Shown piece by piece: positions 1 to 7,036 of a stretch of 9,517 nt of DNA. The translations under genes and the position numbers were made by a program. The first letter of the stretch is position 1. Each line of letters begins with the position of its first letter. Under the pieces are notes generated by a model. That model saw only the letters and a program-made list of their open reading frames with translations. It made no database searches and was not told the origin of the DNA. This DNA comes from Syntrophales bacterium (GTDB lineage: Bacteria > Desulfobacterota > Syntrophia > Syntrophales > UBA2251), in assembly GCA_023230905.1 (NCBI GenBank), contig JALNWL010000091.1, positions 1 to 9,517 of the forward strand, read 5' to 3'.

Positions 1-2
1 AC

Positions 3-797
3 GGCTCGACCTTCATGGAGCACTATCACCCGTTGAAGAGCCTGGCCCCAAGGGATGTCGTCGCCAAGGCCATCGACACGGAATTGAAGAAATCCGGAGA
101 CGAGTACGTCCTGCTTGACATCACCCACCACGATTGCGATTTTCTGAAATCGCGGTTTCCCAATATCTACGAAACCTGCCTGCAATTCAACATCGACATC
201 ACCCGAAATCCGATCCCGGTCGTACCCGCGGCGCACTACCTCTGCGGGGGCGTGGTCGTCAACGCCTACGGAGAAACCAGCATTGAGCGCCTGTTCGCCT
301 GCGGTGAAGTCTCCTGCACCGGCCTGCACGGCGCCAACCGCCTGGCGAGCAACTCGCTCCTCGAGGCAATCGTGTTCGCCCACCGCGCCGTGGAGCGCAT
401 CTCCTCCATTTACCGGACCGTGGAAATCGATCCCCTGTCTATTCCTCCCTGGGACCCCGGCGAGGCGACGGAAAGCGATGAATCCGTGGTCGTCTCCCAC
501 AACTGGGACGAGATCCGCCGCTGCATGTGGAACTACGTCGGCATCGTTCGCTCGGACAAACGGCTCGAGCGCGCCGAACGGCGCATCGAACTGATCAGCC
601 GCGAGATTGACGAGTATTACCGGAATTTCATCGTTACCCGGGATCTACTGGAATTGCGTGATATCGCCACCGTCTCCTCTTTGATCGTCCGCTGCGCCCG
701 CATGCGAAAGGAAAGCCGGGGGCTTCACTATAACCTGGATTATCCCGAACGCAATGACGACGAGTGGATCAAGGACACCGTGATCTGGAAGCCGTGA
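3..797 (+). CDS. nadB: L-aspartate oxidase, C-terminal half (5' end outside window)
   Basis: NadB is a cytoplasmic FAD enzyme that oxidises L-aspartate to iminoaspartate, the first step of de novo NAD synthesis; NadA then uses the product. The frame is already open at base 3, so the N-terminal FAD-binding half lies upstream of the window; the ATG at 15 is internal. Visible landmarks are the VPAAHYLCGG segment, whose His (234-236) matches the active-site His351 of the E. coli enzyme, and the FAD-contacting GEVSCTGLHGANRLASNS segment, whose Arg (339-341) matches Arg386. The helical C-terminal domain of the succinate dehydrogenase/fumarate reductase flavoprotein family follows from about 500 to the stop. 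The ending (LHYNLDYPERND) is typical of NadB and separates it from fumarate reductase or succinate dehydrogenase subunits. About 264 of the usual roughly 530 residues are present. It converges on the lipoprotein gene with a 62-base gap in which I see no intrinsic terminator. Confidence 0.95.
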   Translation, partial: GSTFMEHYHPLKSLAPRDVVAKAIDTELKKSGDEYVLLDITHHDCDFLKSRFPNIYETCLQFNIDITRNPIPVVPAAHYLCGGVVVNAYGETSIERLFACGEVSCTGLHGANRLASNSLLEAIVFAHRAVERISSIYRTVEIDPLSIPPWDPGEATESDESVVVSHNWDEIRRCMWNYVGIVRSDKRLERAERRIELISREIDEYYRNFIVTRDLLELRDIATVSSLIVRCARMRKESRGLHYNLDYPERNDDEWIKDTVIWKP

Positions 798-859
798 CGG
801 CCGCCTGGGACGAAGGATCGCCGCTCGGCGCAGGCCCGTCCGCTTTGCGGTCCGCCCCT

Positions 860-1468
860 TTACCAGGCGAGCTCCACTCGGCCCTTCACGCTGGTCAGGA
901 CAAGGCGGAGGGGGGTCAGTGCCCTTCCTTCGGCGGGAGAATGAAATTTGACGCTGTAAAATATTCCGTAATAGGGCAAAATGTAGGGATAGAATGCCAG
1001 CGTTGTCGCGGTGAGATCGTCGATGCGCCGGATCTCAAGGGGGGTCGTTTTCCGCCCCTGCCCGTCGACGAGCAAAACGGTCCAGATGGAACGCGGTCCG
1101 TCAAAATCGTTGTCTATCTTCTCGGGCGTGTAAACGTACAGCTTGAACTCCAGAAAATCCCGGGCGGTGCTTTCCCCCGCCTCTTCCCTCATCTGGATGG
1201 ACTCCGGCCCCCAGTCGTGGTTCCGTGCGTATTCCTGAACATACGCCTTCCGGAATTCGGGGCTCTGCAGCGTGGCGGCGACGCGAATCCGTGTTTCGAA
1301 CTGTGAATAAACCGTCTGCTCGCGCGTCCAGGCGTTCAGCGCCTGGAAATAGACCGGCGACAGGTCCCGGTCTGCGGCCATGTTGACGTATTCCCGGACT
1401 TCCCCGCAGCCGCAAAACACGAACAGAACGAAAAAAGCCGCCAGTCTCCACCGTTTCCTTGTGTTCAT
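860..1468 (-). CDS. Putative lipoprotein of unknown function, coupled to purB
   Basis: This 202-residue protein is not one I recognise. It starts with a basic n-region (MNTRKRWR), a hydrophobic stretch and a lipobox-like Phe-Cys-Gly-Cys, so Cys21 is the likely lipidated residue and the mature protein would sit in the cell envelope. The rest is a mixed alpha/beta sequence with no further membrane segment and no catalytic motif that I can name. The second half mentions a strand-rich pattern (FLEFKLYVYTPEK, IWTVLLVDGQGRKTTPLEI, FYPYILPYYGIFYSVKF), which suggests a beta-sandwich or similar exported domain. The ATG (1468-1466) overlaps the purB stop (1467-1465) as ATGA, so translation is probably coupled and both genes share one mRNA. 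The coding call is supported by the signal peptide and the exact overlap; the function is unknown. Confidence 0.85.
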   Translation of the reverse strand: MNTRKRWRLAAFFVLFVFCGCGEVREYVNMAADRDLSPVYFQALNAWTREQTVYSQFETRIRVAATLQSPEFRKAYVQEYARNHDWGPESIQMREEAGESTARDFLEFKLYVYTPEKIDNDFDGPRSIWTVLLVDGQGRKTTPLEIRRIDDLTATTLAFYPYILPYYGIFYSVKFHSPAEGRALTPLRLVLTSVKGRVELAW

Positions 1469-2766
1469 GTTCCCTCTCCGAAAACCCGCGCGAAGATGAA
1501 ATCGACATGACGCAGAAAGTTCTCAATCTGGAAGGCGGCTTCGAGATCCGCGGCGGTCAGCAGACCCGTCACCTCCGGGTCCCGTTCCAGCAGGATCCGG
1601 AAAGGTTTCCCTTGATGCCAGGATTCCATGGCGTTGCGCTGCACGATGGCATAGGCCGCTTCACGCGTAAACCCCTTCTCGATGAGTTTGAGGAGGACCT
1701 TCTGCGAGAAGATGACACCGTGAGTCATCTCCAGATTCTCACGCATGCGGTCCGGATAGACGACGAGCCGGTCGATCATGCCGGTGAAACGGCCGAGCAT
1801 GAAATCGAGCAGGATGGTGGCGTCGGGGGCAATGACGCGTTCCACGGAGGAGTGGCTGATGTCGCGTTCGTGCCAGAGAGGAATGTCCTCGAGCGCGGCA
1901 ATCGCATAGGACCGCATCAGGCGCGCCAGCCCGGAAAGGTTCTCGGACAGCACCGGGTTGCGCTTGTGCGGCATGGCGGATGACCCCTTCTGTCCGGGCG
2001 AGAAGTACTCCTCCACCTCCCGCACCTCGGTCCGCTGAAGCAGCCTGACCTCCTGGGCGAACTTGTCGATCGAGGAAGCCGTTATCGCCAGCGCGGCAAA
2101 GTACTCTGCGTGACGGTCTCGCTGTACGATCTGCGAGGCGACCGATTCGGGTTCAAGGCCCAGCTTGGCCAGCACGTAGGCTTCCACCTCGGGATCGATG
2201 AACGAGAACGTGCCGACGGCCCCGGAGAGCTTTCCCGCGCTGATGACCTCTCGGGCCCGTACGAGGCGTTCCCGGTTGCGGCACGTTTCGGCATACCAGA
2301 GGGCCAGTTTGAGCCCGAAGGTGATGGGCTCGGCGTGAATGCCGTGGGAGCGACCGATCATGAGGGTCCGTCGATGGGCCAGGGCCTTTTCCTTCAGGAC
2401 GGCCAGCAGGGCATCCATATCCTCCAGGAGGAGGTCGGCCGCTTCCTTCATCTGTGAGGCAAGCGCGGTGTCGAGGACGTCCGAAGACGTCATCCCCATG
2501 TGAATAAACCGCCCGTCTTCCCCGACATTTTCGGTGACGGAGGTTAGAAATGCGATAACGTCATGTTTGGTCGTCTTCTCGATCTCGTGGATACGCTCAA
2601 CATCGAAGGCGGCCCGCTCCCGGATCTTGTTCATCGATTCGGGGGGGATCTCGCCTCGTTCAGCCAAGGCCTCACAGGCGAGGAGCTCGACGTCCAGCCA
2701 TTTCCGGTATCGGTTTTCCGGACTCCAGATGGACGCCATCTTTTCTCGGGTATAGCGGGGGATCAT
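1465..2766 (-). CDS. purB: Adenylosuccinate lyase
   Basis: PurB cleaves fumarate from SAICAR and from adenylosuccinate, two steps of cytoplasmic purine synthesis. The 433-residue length fits the short bacterial type (Bacillus/Thermotoga-like) rather than the longer E. coli type. The fumarase/aspartase superfamily signature SSAMPHKRNP is at residues 262-271 and forms the mobile active-site loop with the catalytic serine. His68 (in TTKHDVIAF) and His141 (in GRSHGIHAEP) fall at the same numbers as the known active-site histidines of the B. subtilis enzyme. The TSSDVLDTA segment near residue 93 is the conserved substrate-binding region. The ATG at 2766-2764 is preceded by AAGGAGG (2778-2772), five bases upstream, which fixes the start. 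The gene is divergent from the CoA-transferase/GNAT gene and its stop overlaps the start of the lipoprotein gene. No odd features are seen; it should be a functional enzyme. Confidence 0.97.
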   Translation of the reverse strand: MIPRYTREKMASIWSPENRYRKWLDVELLACEALAERGEIPPESMNKIRERAAFDVERIHEIEKTTKHDVIAFLTSVTENVGEDGRFIHMGMTSSDVLDTALASQMKEAADLLLEDMDALLAVLKEKALAHRRTLMIGRSHGIHAEPITFGLKLALWYAETCRNRERLVRAREVISAGKLSGAVGTFSFIDPEVEAYVLAKLGLEPESVASQIVQRDRHAEYFAALAITASSIDKFAQEVRLLQRTEVREVEEYFSPGQKGSSAMPHKRNPVLSENLSGLARLMRSYAIAALEDIPLWHERDISHSSVERVIAPDATILLDFMLGRFTGMIDRLVVYPDRMRENLEMTHGVIFSQKVLLKLIEKGFTREAAYAIVQRNAMESWHQGKPFRILLERDPEVTGLLTAADLEAAFQIENFLRHVDFIFARVFGEGT

Positions 2767-2804
2767 AGACCCCTCCTTTTCATTACGTCTGGGCTTGCGC
2801 GACC

Positions 2805-2834
2805 TTATTAATATGATTTCGTCAATGTCGTCAA
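2805..2834 (-). promoter_or_regulatory. Candidate purB promoter region
   Basis: Reading the minus strand, TTGACG (2834-2829) is followed after 15 bases by TATTAA (2813-2808), or after 18 bases by TAATAA (2810-2805). This is the only AT-rich patch in the divergent region, about 40 bases upstream of purB. Neither spacing is ideal, so the exact -10 is uncertain. TTGACG occurs twice here (also at 2825-2820). Confidence 0.35.
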
Positions 2835-2836
2835 GG
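2819..2836. repeat. Tandem 9-base direct repeat TCGTCAA(T/G)G in the divergent promoter region
   Basis: Two head-to-tail copies, TCGTCAATG (2819-2827) and TCGTCAAGG (2828-2836), lie between purB and the CoA-transferase/GNAT gene and overlap the candidate purB -35 element. Tandem half-sites here could bind a regulator, but two copies with a 9-base period could also be chance. Confidence 0.4.
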
Positions 2837-2845
2837 TCTTTTAGA

Positions 2846-2874
2846 TTGACAAAGGAGGCCGATCCCTCTATCGT
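2846..2874 (+). promoter_or_regulatory. Candidate promoter of the CoA-transferase/GNAT gene
   Basis: An exact TTGACA (2846-2851) is followed after 17 bases by TATCGT (2869-2874), which matches four of six -10 consensus bases. Transcription would start near 2881, giving a leader of about 75 bases before the ATG at 2956. Confidence 0.5.
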
Positions 2875-2955
2875 TCCGGAGGGTGCTTCGGTCGCGGTTC
2901 ACCCCCTCTTCGAACCCCTCCGAAACCCCGCTATCCAGTTCTTAGGAGGCGCTCT

Positions 2956-4824
2956 ATGCAAACGGGACCCGGGTCAGATTGGGAACGCAAGATCGTCACG
3001 CCCGAATACGTCCTCGACAAGATCGACCCCGGGATGAGCATTTTCATCGGCACCGGTGTCGCCGAACCGCGCACGCTCACCAAGCACCTCATGAGCTCGG
3101 AAATGACCAACCTGACCGATCTCGAACTGGTCCAACTCGTGAGCATGGGAGACGTCATCTCCTTCCGGGACGAAAGCAACAAGGACAAGTTCCGCCTACG
3201 CACCTTCTTTTCGGGATGGCTGGCCGGCGAGGCGATCACTTCCGGCGCCGTCGATCTCATCCCCAGCCGCTTCTCGGACATCGGGCGGCTGATCCTGAAA
3301 GGCGCCCTGCGCATTGACGTCGTTTTCGTCCAGATCACCCCCCCGGACTCGGCCGGCTACGCCAGCCTGGGCGTCTCGGTGGACGTGGCCAAGATGGCGA
3401 TGCAGCGCGCCAGCCTCATCGTCGGAGAGATCAACGAAAACATGCCGCGGACCCTTGGCAACACCTTCGTCAACGTCCGTGATTTTCATTACCTCGTCCG
3501 TTCCACCGAACCGCTCATTTATTTCCCCCGCTTGCCGTTCGACGACGTGATGGACAAGGTCGCGGCCAATGTAGCCTCCATGATCGAGGACGGCAGTTGC
3601 CTGTCCATCTATTCCGGTTCCTTTTTCGAGGCGCTGGGCAAGCACCTCGCGCGCAAGCGCAATCTCGGCGTTCATTCCTACTTCTTCACCGACGTTCTCA
3701 TGGATCTCGTCAAGTCCGGCGCCGTCAACAACAAGAAAAAAGGCTACTTCCAGGACAAGTGCCTGACGTCCTACGCCCAGGGAACGCCCGAACTCTTCCG
3801 CTGGATGCATGAAAATCCATTGATCGAATTCCAGGCCATCGACGTCGTCTCCGATCACCTGCGGATCAGTCTCAACGACCGGTTCATGGCCATCCTCCCG
3901 GCCAGAAAAATCTCCCTGACCGGCAGCGTGGCCCTCCACGTCGGCAAGGGCAACGTTACGGCCGGCCCGGGCCAGGCGCAGGATTTCTTTTCCGCCGCGG
4001 AGCACTCCCGCGGCGGCAAGAAGATCATCGCCCTGCCCAGCCGTAACCTCAAGGGAGACCCGAACATCATCCTGTCCGTCGAAAATTATCCCAACCAGTT
4101 CACCAATTCCGATACGCTCGACCTGATCGTCACCGACTACGGCGTGGCGTCCATGATCGGCCGGACGGTTCGCGAACGCGCCCAGGCCCTGATCGACATC
4201 GCGCATCCCGACGACCGGCCCGAACTCATCCGGCAGGCCAAGGGTGCAAACATTCTCTATCCCGATCAGATCTACATCGCCGAATCTGGACACCTCTATC
4301 CCGAGGAGGTCGCCTGCACGCATACCTTCCGCGGTGACCTGACCGTCCGGTTCCGGGCGATCAAGCCCTCCGACGAGGAGGAGATGCGCCGCCTGTTTTA
4401 CCGATTCTCAGACAACATGGTCTATTACCGCTATTTCACCTCCATCAAAACCATGCCGCACGGAAAGATGCAGGAGTACGTCAACGTCGATTTTCGCCGG
4501 TTTATGGCCATTGTGGGCCTGATCGAGGAGGACGGGCTGGAGCGTATCATCGCCGAGGGCCGGTACGTCCGCCATCAGGACCGTCCCTACGCCGACACGG
4601 CCTTCATCGTCGACGAGAAGTACCAGGGGCTCGGTATCGCGACGTTCCTGCTGGAATTGCTCATTAAATACGCCCAGGAAAAGGGCATTCAGGGGATCAC
4701 GGCCGACGTGCTCGCAGACAACAAGCCGATGCTCAAGGTTTACGAGAAGCTCCCCTACCCCATCCGCGCCGTTATGGAGTTCGGCATCTACAACCTGACC
4801 ATCCCCTTTTCCGAAGAGGCGTAA
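2956..4824 (+). CDS. Fusion of acetyl-CoA hydrolase/transferase-like domain and GNAT acyltransferase
   Basis: This 622-residue cytoplasmic protein has two parts. Residues about 10-450 form the two-lobed acetyl-CoA hydrolase / 4-hydroxybutyrate CoA-transferase fold: TPEYVLDKIDPGMSIFIGTG near the N-terminus, a FSGW...AVDLIPSRFSDIGRLI segment, and a C-terminal lobe with AGPGQAQDF, GGKKIIALPSRN and VTDYGVASMIGRTVRERAQALIDIAHPD. Residues about 462-615 form a GNAT domain whose acetyl-CoA-binding motif A is Gln557-Gly-Leu-Gly-Ile-Ala562. The catalytic Glu of the transferase family (Glu238 of 4-hydroxybutyrate CoA-transferase, in a GIHTE context) appears as Tyr242 in GVHSY, judged by eye. The N-terminal part may therefore bind CoA esters without transferring CoA, and the GNAT part may acylate protein lysines, as in Pat/PatZ where an inactive acyl-CoA synthetase domain is fused to GNAT. 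That function is inferred. The fusion itself is a recognised family in Geobacter-like bacteria. AGGAGG (2944-2949), six bases upstream, sets the start. Confidence 0.9.
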   Translation: MQTGPGSDWERKIVTPEYVLDKIDPGMSIFIGTGVAEPRTLTKHLMSSEMTNLTDLELVQLVSMGDVISFRDESNKDKFRLRTFFSGWLAGEAITSGAVDLIPSRFSDIGRLILKGALRIDVVFVQITPPDSAGYASLGVSVDVAKMAMQRASLIVGEINENMPRTLGNTFVNVRDFHYLVRSTEPLIYFPRLPFDDVMDKVAANVASMIEDGSCLSIYSGSFFEALGKHLARKRNLGVHSYFFTDVLMDLVKSGAVNNKKKGYFQDKCLTSYAQGTPELFRWMHENPLIEFQAIDVVSDHLRISLNDRFMAILPARKISLTGSVALHVGKGNVTAGPGQAQDFFSAAEHSRGGKKIIALPSRNLKGDPNIILSVENYPNQFTNSDTLDLIVTDYGVASMIGRTVRERAQALIDIAHPDDRPELIRQAKGANILYPDQIYIAESGHLYPEEVACTHTFRGDLTVRFRAIKPSDEEEMRRLFYRFSDNMVYYRYFTSIKTMPHGKMQEYVNVDFRRFMAIVGLIEEDGLERIIAEGRYVRHQDRPYADTAFIVDEKYQGLGIATFLLELLIKYAQEKGIQGITADVLADNKPMLKVYEKLPYPIRAVMEFGIYNLTIPFSEEA

Positions 4825-4838
4825 ACGGAGGGCCGCAG

Positions 4839-4931
4839 ATGTTTCTTGAACAAAGACCCTTTCAATGCTACATATCCTGCGGCCGGGCGAGCGCACCATG
4901 CCGATCCCGAGACCCCGCATTCCGAAGGTGA
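4839..4931 (+). CDS. Possible 30-codon leader ORF
   Basis: An ATG at 4839 follows GGAGGG (4827-4832) by six bases, an excellent ribosome binding site. The frame runs 30 codons and stops (TGA, 4929-4931) three bases before the ATG of the next gene. The peptide starts MFLEQRPFQCYISC and is rich in Arg and Cys (Cys10, 14 and 21), with no recognisable domain. The site and the tight spacing suggest a coupled leader peptide. Against this, it is short, its composition is unremarkable, and a weak promoter-like pair (TTGAAC 4846-4851, TACATA 4869-4874) within it could place transcription start downstream of the ATG. Confidence 0.3.
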   Translation: MFLEQRPFQCYISCGRASAPCRSRDPAFRR

Positions 4932-4934
4932 ACC

Positions 4935-6665
4935 ATGATGAAGAAACTTTTCTCTTCCGTCTTGATTGGTCTGATCCTGTTGATCCCCGGCGCCCTCATC
5001 GGGGCCGCGGAGCAGAAATCCGTCGCCGTCCTGCCGTTCGTCGTCCACAGCGCGGAATCCCTGGATTACATCAAGCAGGGCATCTGGGAGATGCTCGCCT
5101 CCCGCCTTTCGTCCGATGGCCGCCTTGCCGTCCCGAGCCACGACCAGATTCAGGACGCCCTCGGGAATTTTGCCGGCAAGGAGCTTTCCCAAGCCGATGT
5201 CTACGAACTCGGCAAAACGATGAAGACCGACTACGTCGTCTGGGGCAGCATCACGAAGATCGGGAACAGCCTGAGCATTGACGGCAAACTGGTCGATGTC
5301 GCGGCCTACAAGTCACCCGTGGGCATCTTCGTCCAGAGTCAAAACCTGGATGAGGTCATTCCCCGGATCTCCGATTTTGCGCAGCGCATCAATACGCACA
5401 TCACCGGCGTCACTCCGGAACCCCAGCCCGCCGTTGCGCCCCCGCCGGAGGCGCCGGCCAGAGTTGCGGCTCCCCCGGCCGGTGGCGATGCCCGGGAAGC
5501 GGCCATCATCGCGGGCATGCGCACGAGTAAAAAGGGAACGTTCACCGCCGCGATCAATCCGGATTTCATCAACGCCGCCCAACCCCTCGACCGAAGGGGC
5601 TTCTGGATGAGCCCGACTTCCCCGACGGAATTCAGGGGAATGGATATCGGCGACGTCAACGGCGACCGCCTGAACGAAGTGGTTCTCATCGACAACTACA
5701 ACGTCTACATCCACCAGAAGACGGACGCCGGTTTCAAGCTTCTGCAGAAGATTTCCGGGAAGCGCTACGACAGGTATCTCGCCGTCGATATCGCGGATAT
5801 CAACCGCAACGGTGTAAACGAAATCATCGTCACCTGCCTCCGGCAGACCCGGCTTGCGTCCTTCGTGATCGAATTCAGGGAAGGCAAATTCACGCCGATC
5901 GCCTCCGATCTCCCCTGGTTTCTCCGGGTGATCGGCACGTCCTCCGATTCGGCACGCCTGCTGGGACAGGAGATCTCCCCGGAACATCCCTTCGACACGC
6001 CGATTCATCAAATCGTCTGGGAAAACGACCGATACCGTGAGGGACAGCGGATGAAGATCCCCCAGGGCCTGTCCGTCTACGGACTCGCCCTCGACGATCT
6101 GGGGCTCGGCTCGGATGAAAAGATCATCGCCATCGACGAGTCCGACTACCTGTGCATCTACGAACAGACGTCCAAGCCGTTGGTCAAACTTGCCGTGTTC
6201 GGGGGAAGCAAGGAGCGTCTCTTCAAGAGCGACGAGGTGTTCGGCGGCAGCAACGTTTCCATCGACCTGTCTTCCATCCAACCGAGCGCCTATCAGGACG
6301 AGGGACGGGACCGGTATTTCATCAATCCGCGGATTCTCATCTACGACACCAACGGGGACAAGAAACCGGAAATCATTCTCGTCAAGAACCTATCCTCAAC
6401 CGGACGGATCTTGAAAAATGTCAAGTTGTTCACGTCGAGCGAGGTCTATAATCTCGAATGGGACGGACTGGGGTTGATCGAAAACTGGAAGACGCGCAAG
6501 ATCAAAGGTTACGTCGCGGACTACCAGTTCAAGGACATCGACAACGATGGTCAAAACGAAATCGTTCTGGCCTTGGTCCAGTCCGTCGGCGCCACGATCG
6601 GTCAACGGAGCGTGATCGTGGCCTACAAGATGTCCGCACATTACGCGCCTCCGGTGCAGCAATAG
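4935..6665 (+). CDS. Exported protein: TolB/CsgG-like N-terminal domain plus FG-GAP/VCBS repeats
   Basis: The 576-residue product begins with a signal peptide (MMKKLFSS, hydrophobic core, likely cleavage in the LIGAAEQ segment), so it acts in the periplasm or outer envelope. Residues about 27-160 (SVAVLPF, then SRLSSDGRLAVPSHDQI, YVVWGSITKIGNSLSIDGKLVD) have the pattern of the TolB N-terminal/CsgG/FlgO-type alpha/beta domain seen in envelope assembly proteins. A Pro/Ala-rich linker follows at about 160-190. The C-terminal part has four acidic FG-GAP/VCBS-type motifs: DIGDVNGDRLNE (237-248), DIADINRNGVNE (285-296), DTNGDKKPE (471-479) and DIDNDGQNE (534-542), which probably bind calcium in a beta-propeller-like module. 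Exact function and partners are unknown. AAGG (4925-4928) precedes the ATG by six bases; a second ATG follows at once. It lies 110 bases after the fusion gene and could be cotranscribed with it. Confidence 0.9.
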   Translation: MMKKLFSSVLIGLILLIPGALIGAAEQKSVAVLPFVVHSAESLDYIKQGIWEMLASRLSSDGRLAVPSHDQIQDALGNFAGKELSQADVYELGKTMKTDYVVWGSITKIGNSLSIDGKLVDVAAYKSPVGIFVQSQNLDEVIPRISDFAQRINTHITGVTPEPQPAVAPPPEAPARVAAPPAGGDAREAAIIAGMRTSKKGTFTAAINPDFINAAQPLDRRGFWMSPTSPTEFRGMDIGDVNGDRLNEVVLIDNYNVYIHQKTDAGFKLLQKISGKRYDRYLAVDIADINRNGVNEIIVTCLRQTRLASFVIEFREGKFTPIASDLPWFLRVIGTSSDSARLLGQEISPEHPFDTPIHQIVWENDRYREGQRMKIPQGLSVYGLALDDLGLGSDEKIIAIDESDYLCIYEQTSKPLVKLAVFGGSKERLFKSDEVFGGSNVSIDLSSIQPSAYQDEGRDRYFINPRILIYDTNGDKKPEIILVKNLSSTGRILKNVKLFTSSEVYNLEWDGLGLIENWKTRKIKGYVADYQFKDIDNDGQNEIVLALVQSVGATIGQRSVIVAYKMSAHYAPPVQQ

Positions 6666-6669
6666 GGGG

Positions 6670-6698
6670 TTGACAGGGTCCGGTCGATCTGTTATAGC
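6670..6698 (+). promoter_or_regulatory. tRNA promoter (sigma-70 type)
   Basis: TTGACA (6670-6675), a 17-base spacer and TATAGC (6693-6698) lie just before the tRNA. Transcription should start near 6705 within a GC-rich discriminator (GGCCCTCGC), a feature typical of stable-RNA promoters under stringent control. The -35 begins only four bases after the stop of the upstream gene. Confidence 0.8.
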
Positions 6699-6711
6699 TC
6701 GGCCCTCGCTT

Positions 6712-6788
6712 GGCGGTGTAGCTCAGCCGGTTAGAGCATACGGCTCATATCCGTAGTGTCCGGGGTTCGATTCCCTGCACCGCCACCA
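6712..6788 (+). tRNA. tRNA-Met (anticodon CAT, elongator type)
   Basis: The 77-base cloverleaf includes an encoded CCA. The acceptor stem pairs GGCGGTG with CACCGCC over seven pairs, the D-stem pairs GCTC with GAGC, the anticodon stem pairs TACGG with CCGTA around loop CTCATAT (anticodon 6746-6748), and the T-arm is CGGGG-TTCGATT-CCCTG. The first acceptor pair is G-C, so it is not the initiator tRNA, which has a mismatch there. A CAT anticodon is also used by tRNA-Ile2 with lysidine; the overall sequence looks more like elongator Met, but identity elements were judged only by eye. Confidence 0.95.
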
Positions 6789-6795
6789 AGACGAC

Positions 6796-6829
6796 AAGGA
6801 CTTAGGAGCTTTTCTAAGTCCTTTTTTTT
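6796..6829 (+). terminator. Intrinsic terminator after tRNA-Met
   Basis: A perfect 10-base-pair stem, AAGGACTTAG (6796-6805) with CTAAGTCCTT (6814-6823), has an eight-base loop and ends in a run of eight T (6822-6829). It starts seven bases after the CCA end of the tRNA and so closes a single-gene tRNA transcript. Confidence 0.93.
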
Positions 6830-6908
6830 CTCCACGCCGCGTTCTGAACCGCATTCCGAGCGCTCGCGGGTCTCTTGGCGTTGCTATCGCCGCAGTCGGG
6901 GATTGGCG

Positions 6909-6956
6909 ATGAGCAAACCCGATCGGAGCGTTCTGTTCCACGTGCAGGAGGGTTGA
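6909..6956 (+). CDS. Possible 15-codon ORF upstream of the hydrolase gene
   Basis: The frame encodes MSKPDRSVLFHVQEG and its TGA directly abuts the ATG of the next mini-ORF. Its ribosome site (GGGGA, 6898-6902) is weak, and an inverted repeat ATCGCC/GGCGAT (6885-6890 and 6905-6910) covers its ATG. No function can be assigned; it may be a leader or chance. Confidence 0.12.
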   Translation: MSKPDRSVLFHVQEG

Positions 6957-7004
6957 ATGCCCGAAAAGGTCTTCTCACCGTTCGATAGCGTAGAAGAGGA
7001 TTGA
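6957..7004 (+). CDS. Possible 15-codon leader ORF with strong ribosome site
   Basis: The frame encodes MPEKVFSPFDSVEED. AGGAGG (6946-6951) lies five bases before its ATG, a better site than that of the hydrolase gene downstream. Its stop (TGA, 7002-7004) overlaps a TTG (7001-7003) that is in frame with the hydrolase. It could be a leader peptide that couples translation to the hydrolase, or a remnant. Apart from these mini-ORFs, I see nothing between the tRNA terminator and 7001. Confidence 0.22.
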   Translation: MPEKVFSPFDSVEED

Positions 7005-7029
7005 CACCCGGTTTACCGTGTTGTATCGA
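7001..7029 (+). promoter_or_regulatory. Candidate promoter of the hydrolase-Nudix pair
   Basis: An exact TTGACA (7001-7006) is followed after 17 bases by TATCGA (7024-7029), which matches only the TAT of the -10 box. Transcription would start near 7036, almost at the preferred ATG (7037), giving a leaderless or nearly leaderless mRNA. Confidence 0.35.
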
Positions 7030-7036
7030 CAGTCCC

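Noticed and set aside
798..859. A bidirectional terminator between the convergent nadB and lipoprotein genes
   Set aside because: Small GC-rich hairpins such as CCGC-TTT-GCGG (841-850 region) exist, but none has a T tract on either strand.
764..1306. A 180-codon plus-strand frame overlapping the end of nadB and opposite the lipoprotein
   Set aside because: The minus-strand lipoprotein has a lipobox and an exact ATGA overlap with purB; the plus-strand frame has no motif.
3196..4323. A 375-codon open frame on the minus strand inside the CoA-transferase/GNAT gene
   Set aside because: It lies opposite a clear protein family on the plus strand, is low-complexity Gly/Val/Asp-rich, and has no recognisable motif. 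Long antisense frames are common in GC-rich DNA.
5313..6281. A 322-codon open frame on the minus strand inside the FG-GAP repeat gene
   Set aside because: It is antisense to a gene with a signal peptide and clear repeats, and its composition is that of a shadow frame.
6712..6788. The tRNA gene as an integration site for a mobile element
   Set aside because: No integrase, no direct repeat of the tRNA 3' end and no foreign-looking genes are present; a normal terminator follows directly.
6712..6788. Initiator tRNA-fMet
   Set aside because: The first acceptor pair is G-C, whereas bacterial initiator tRNAs have a mismatch at that position.
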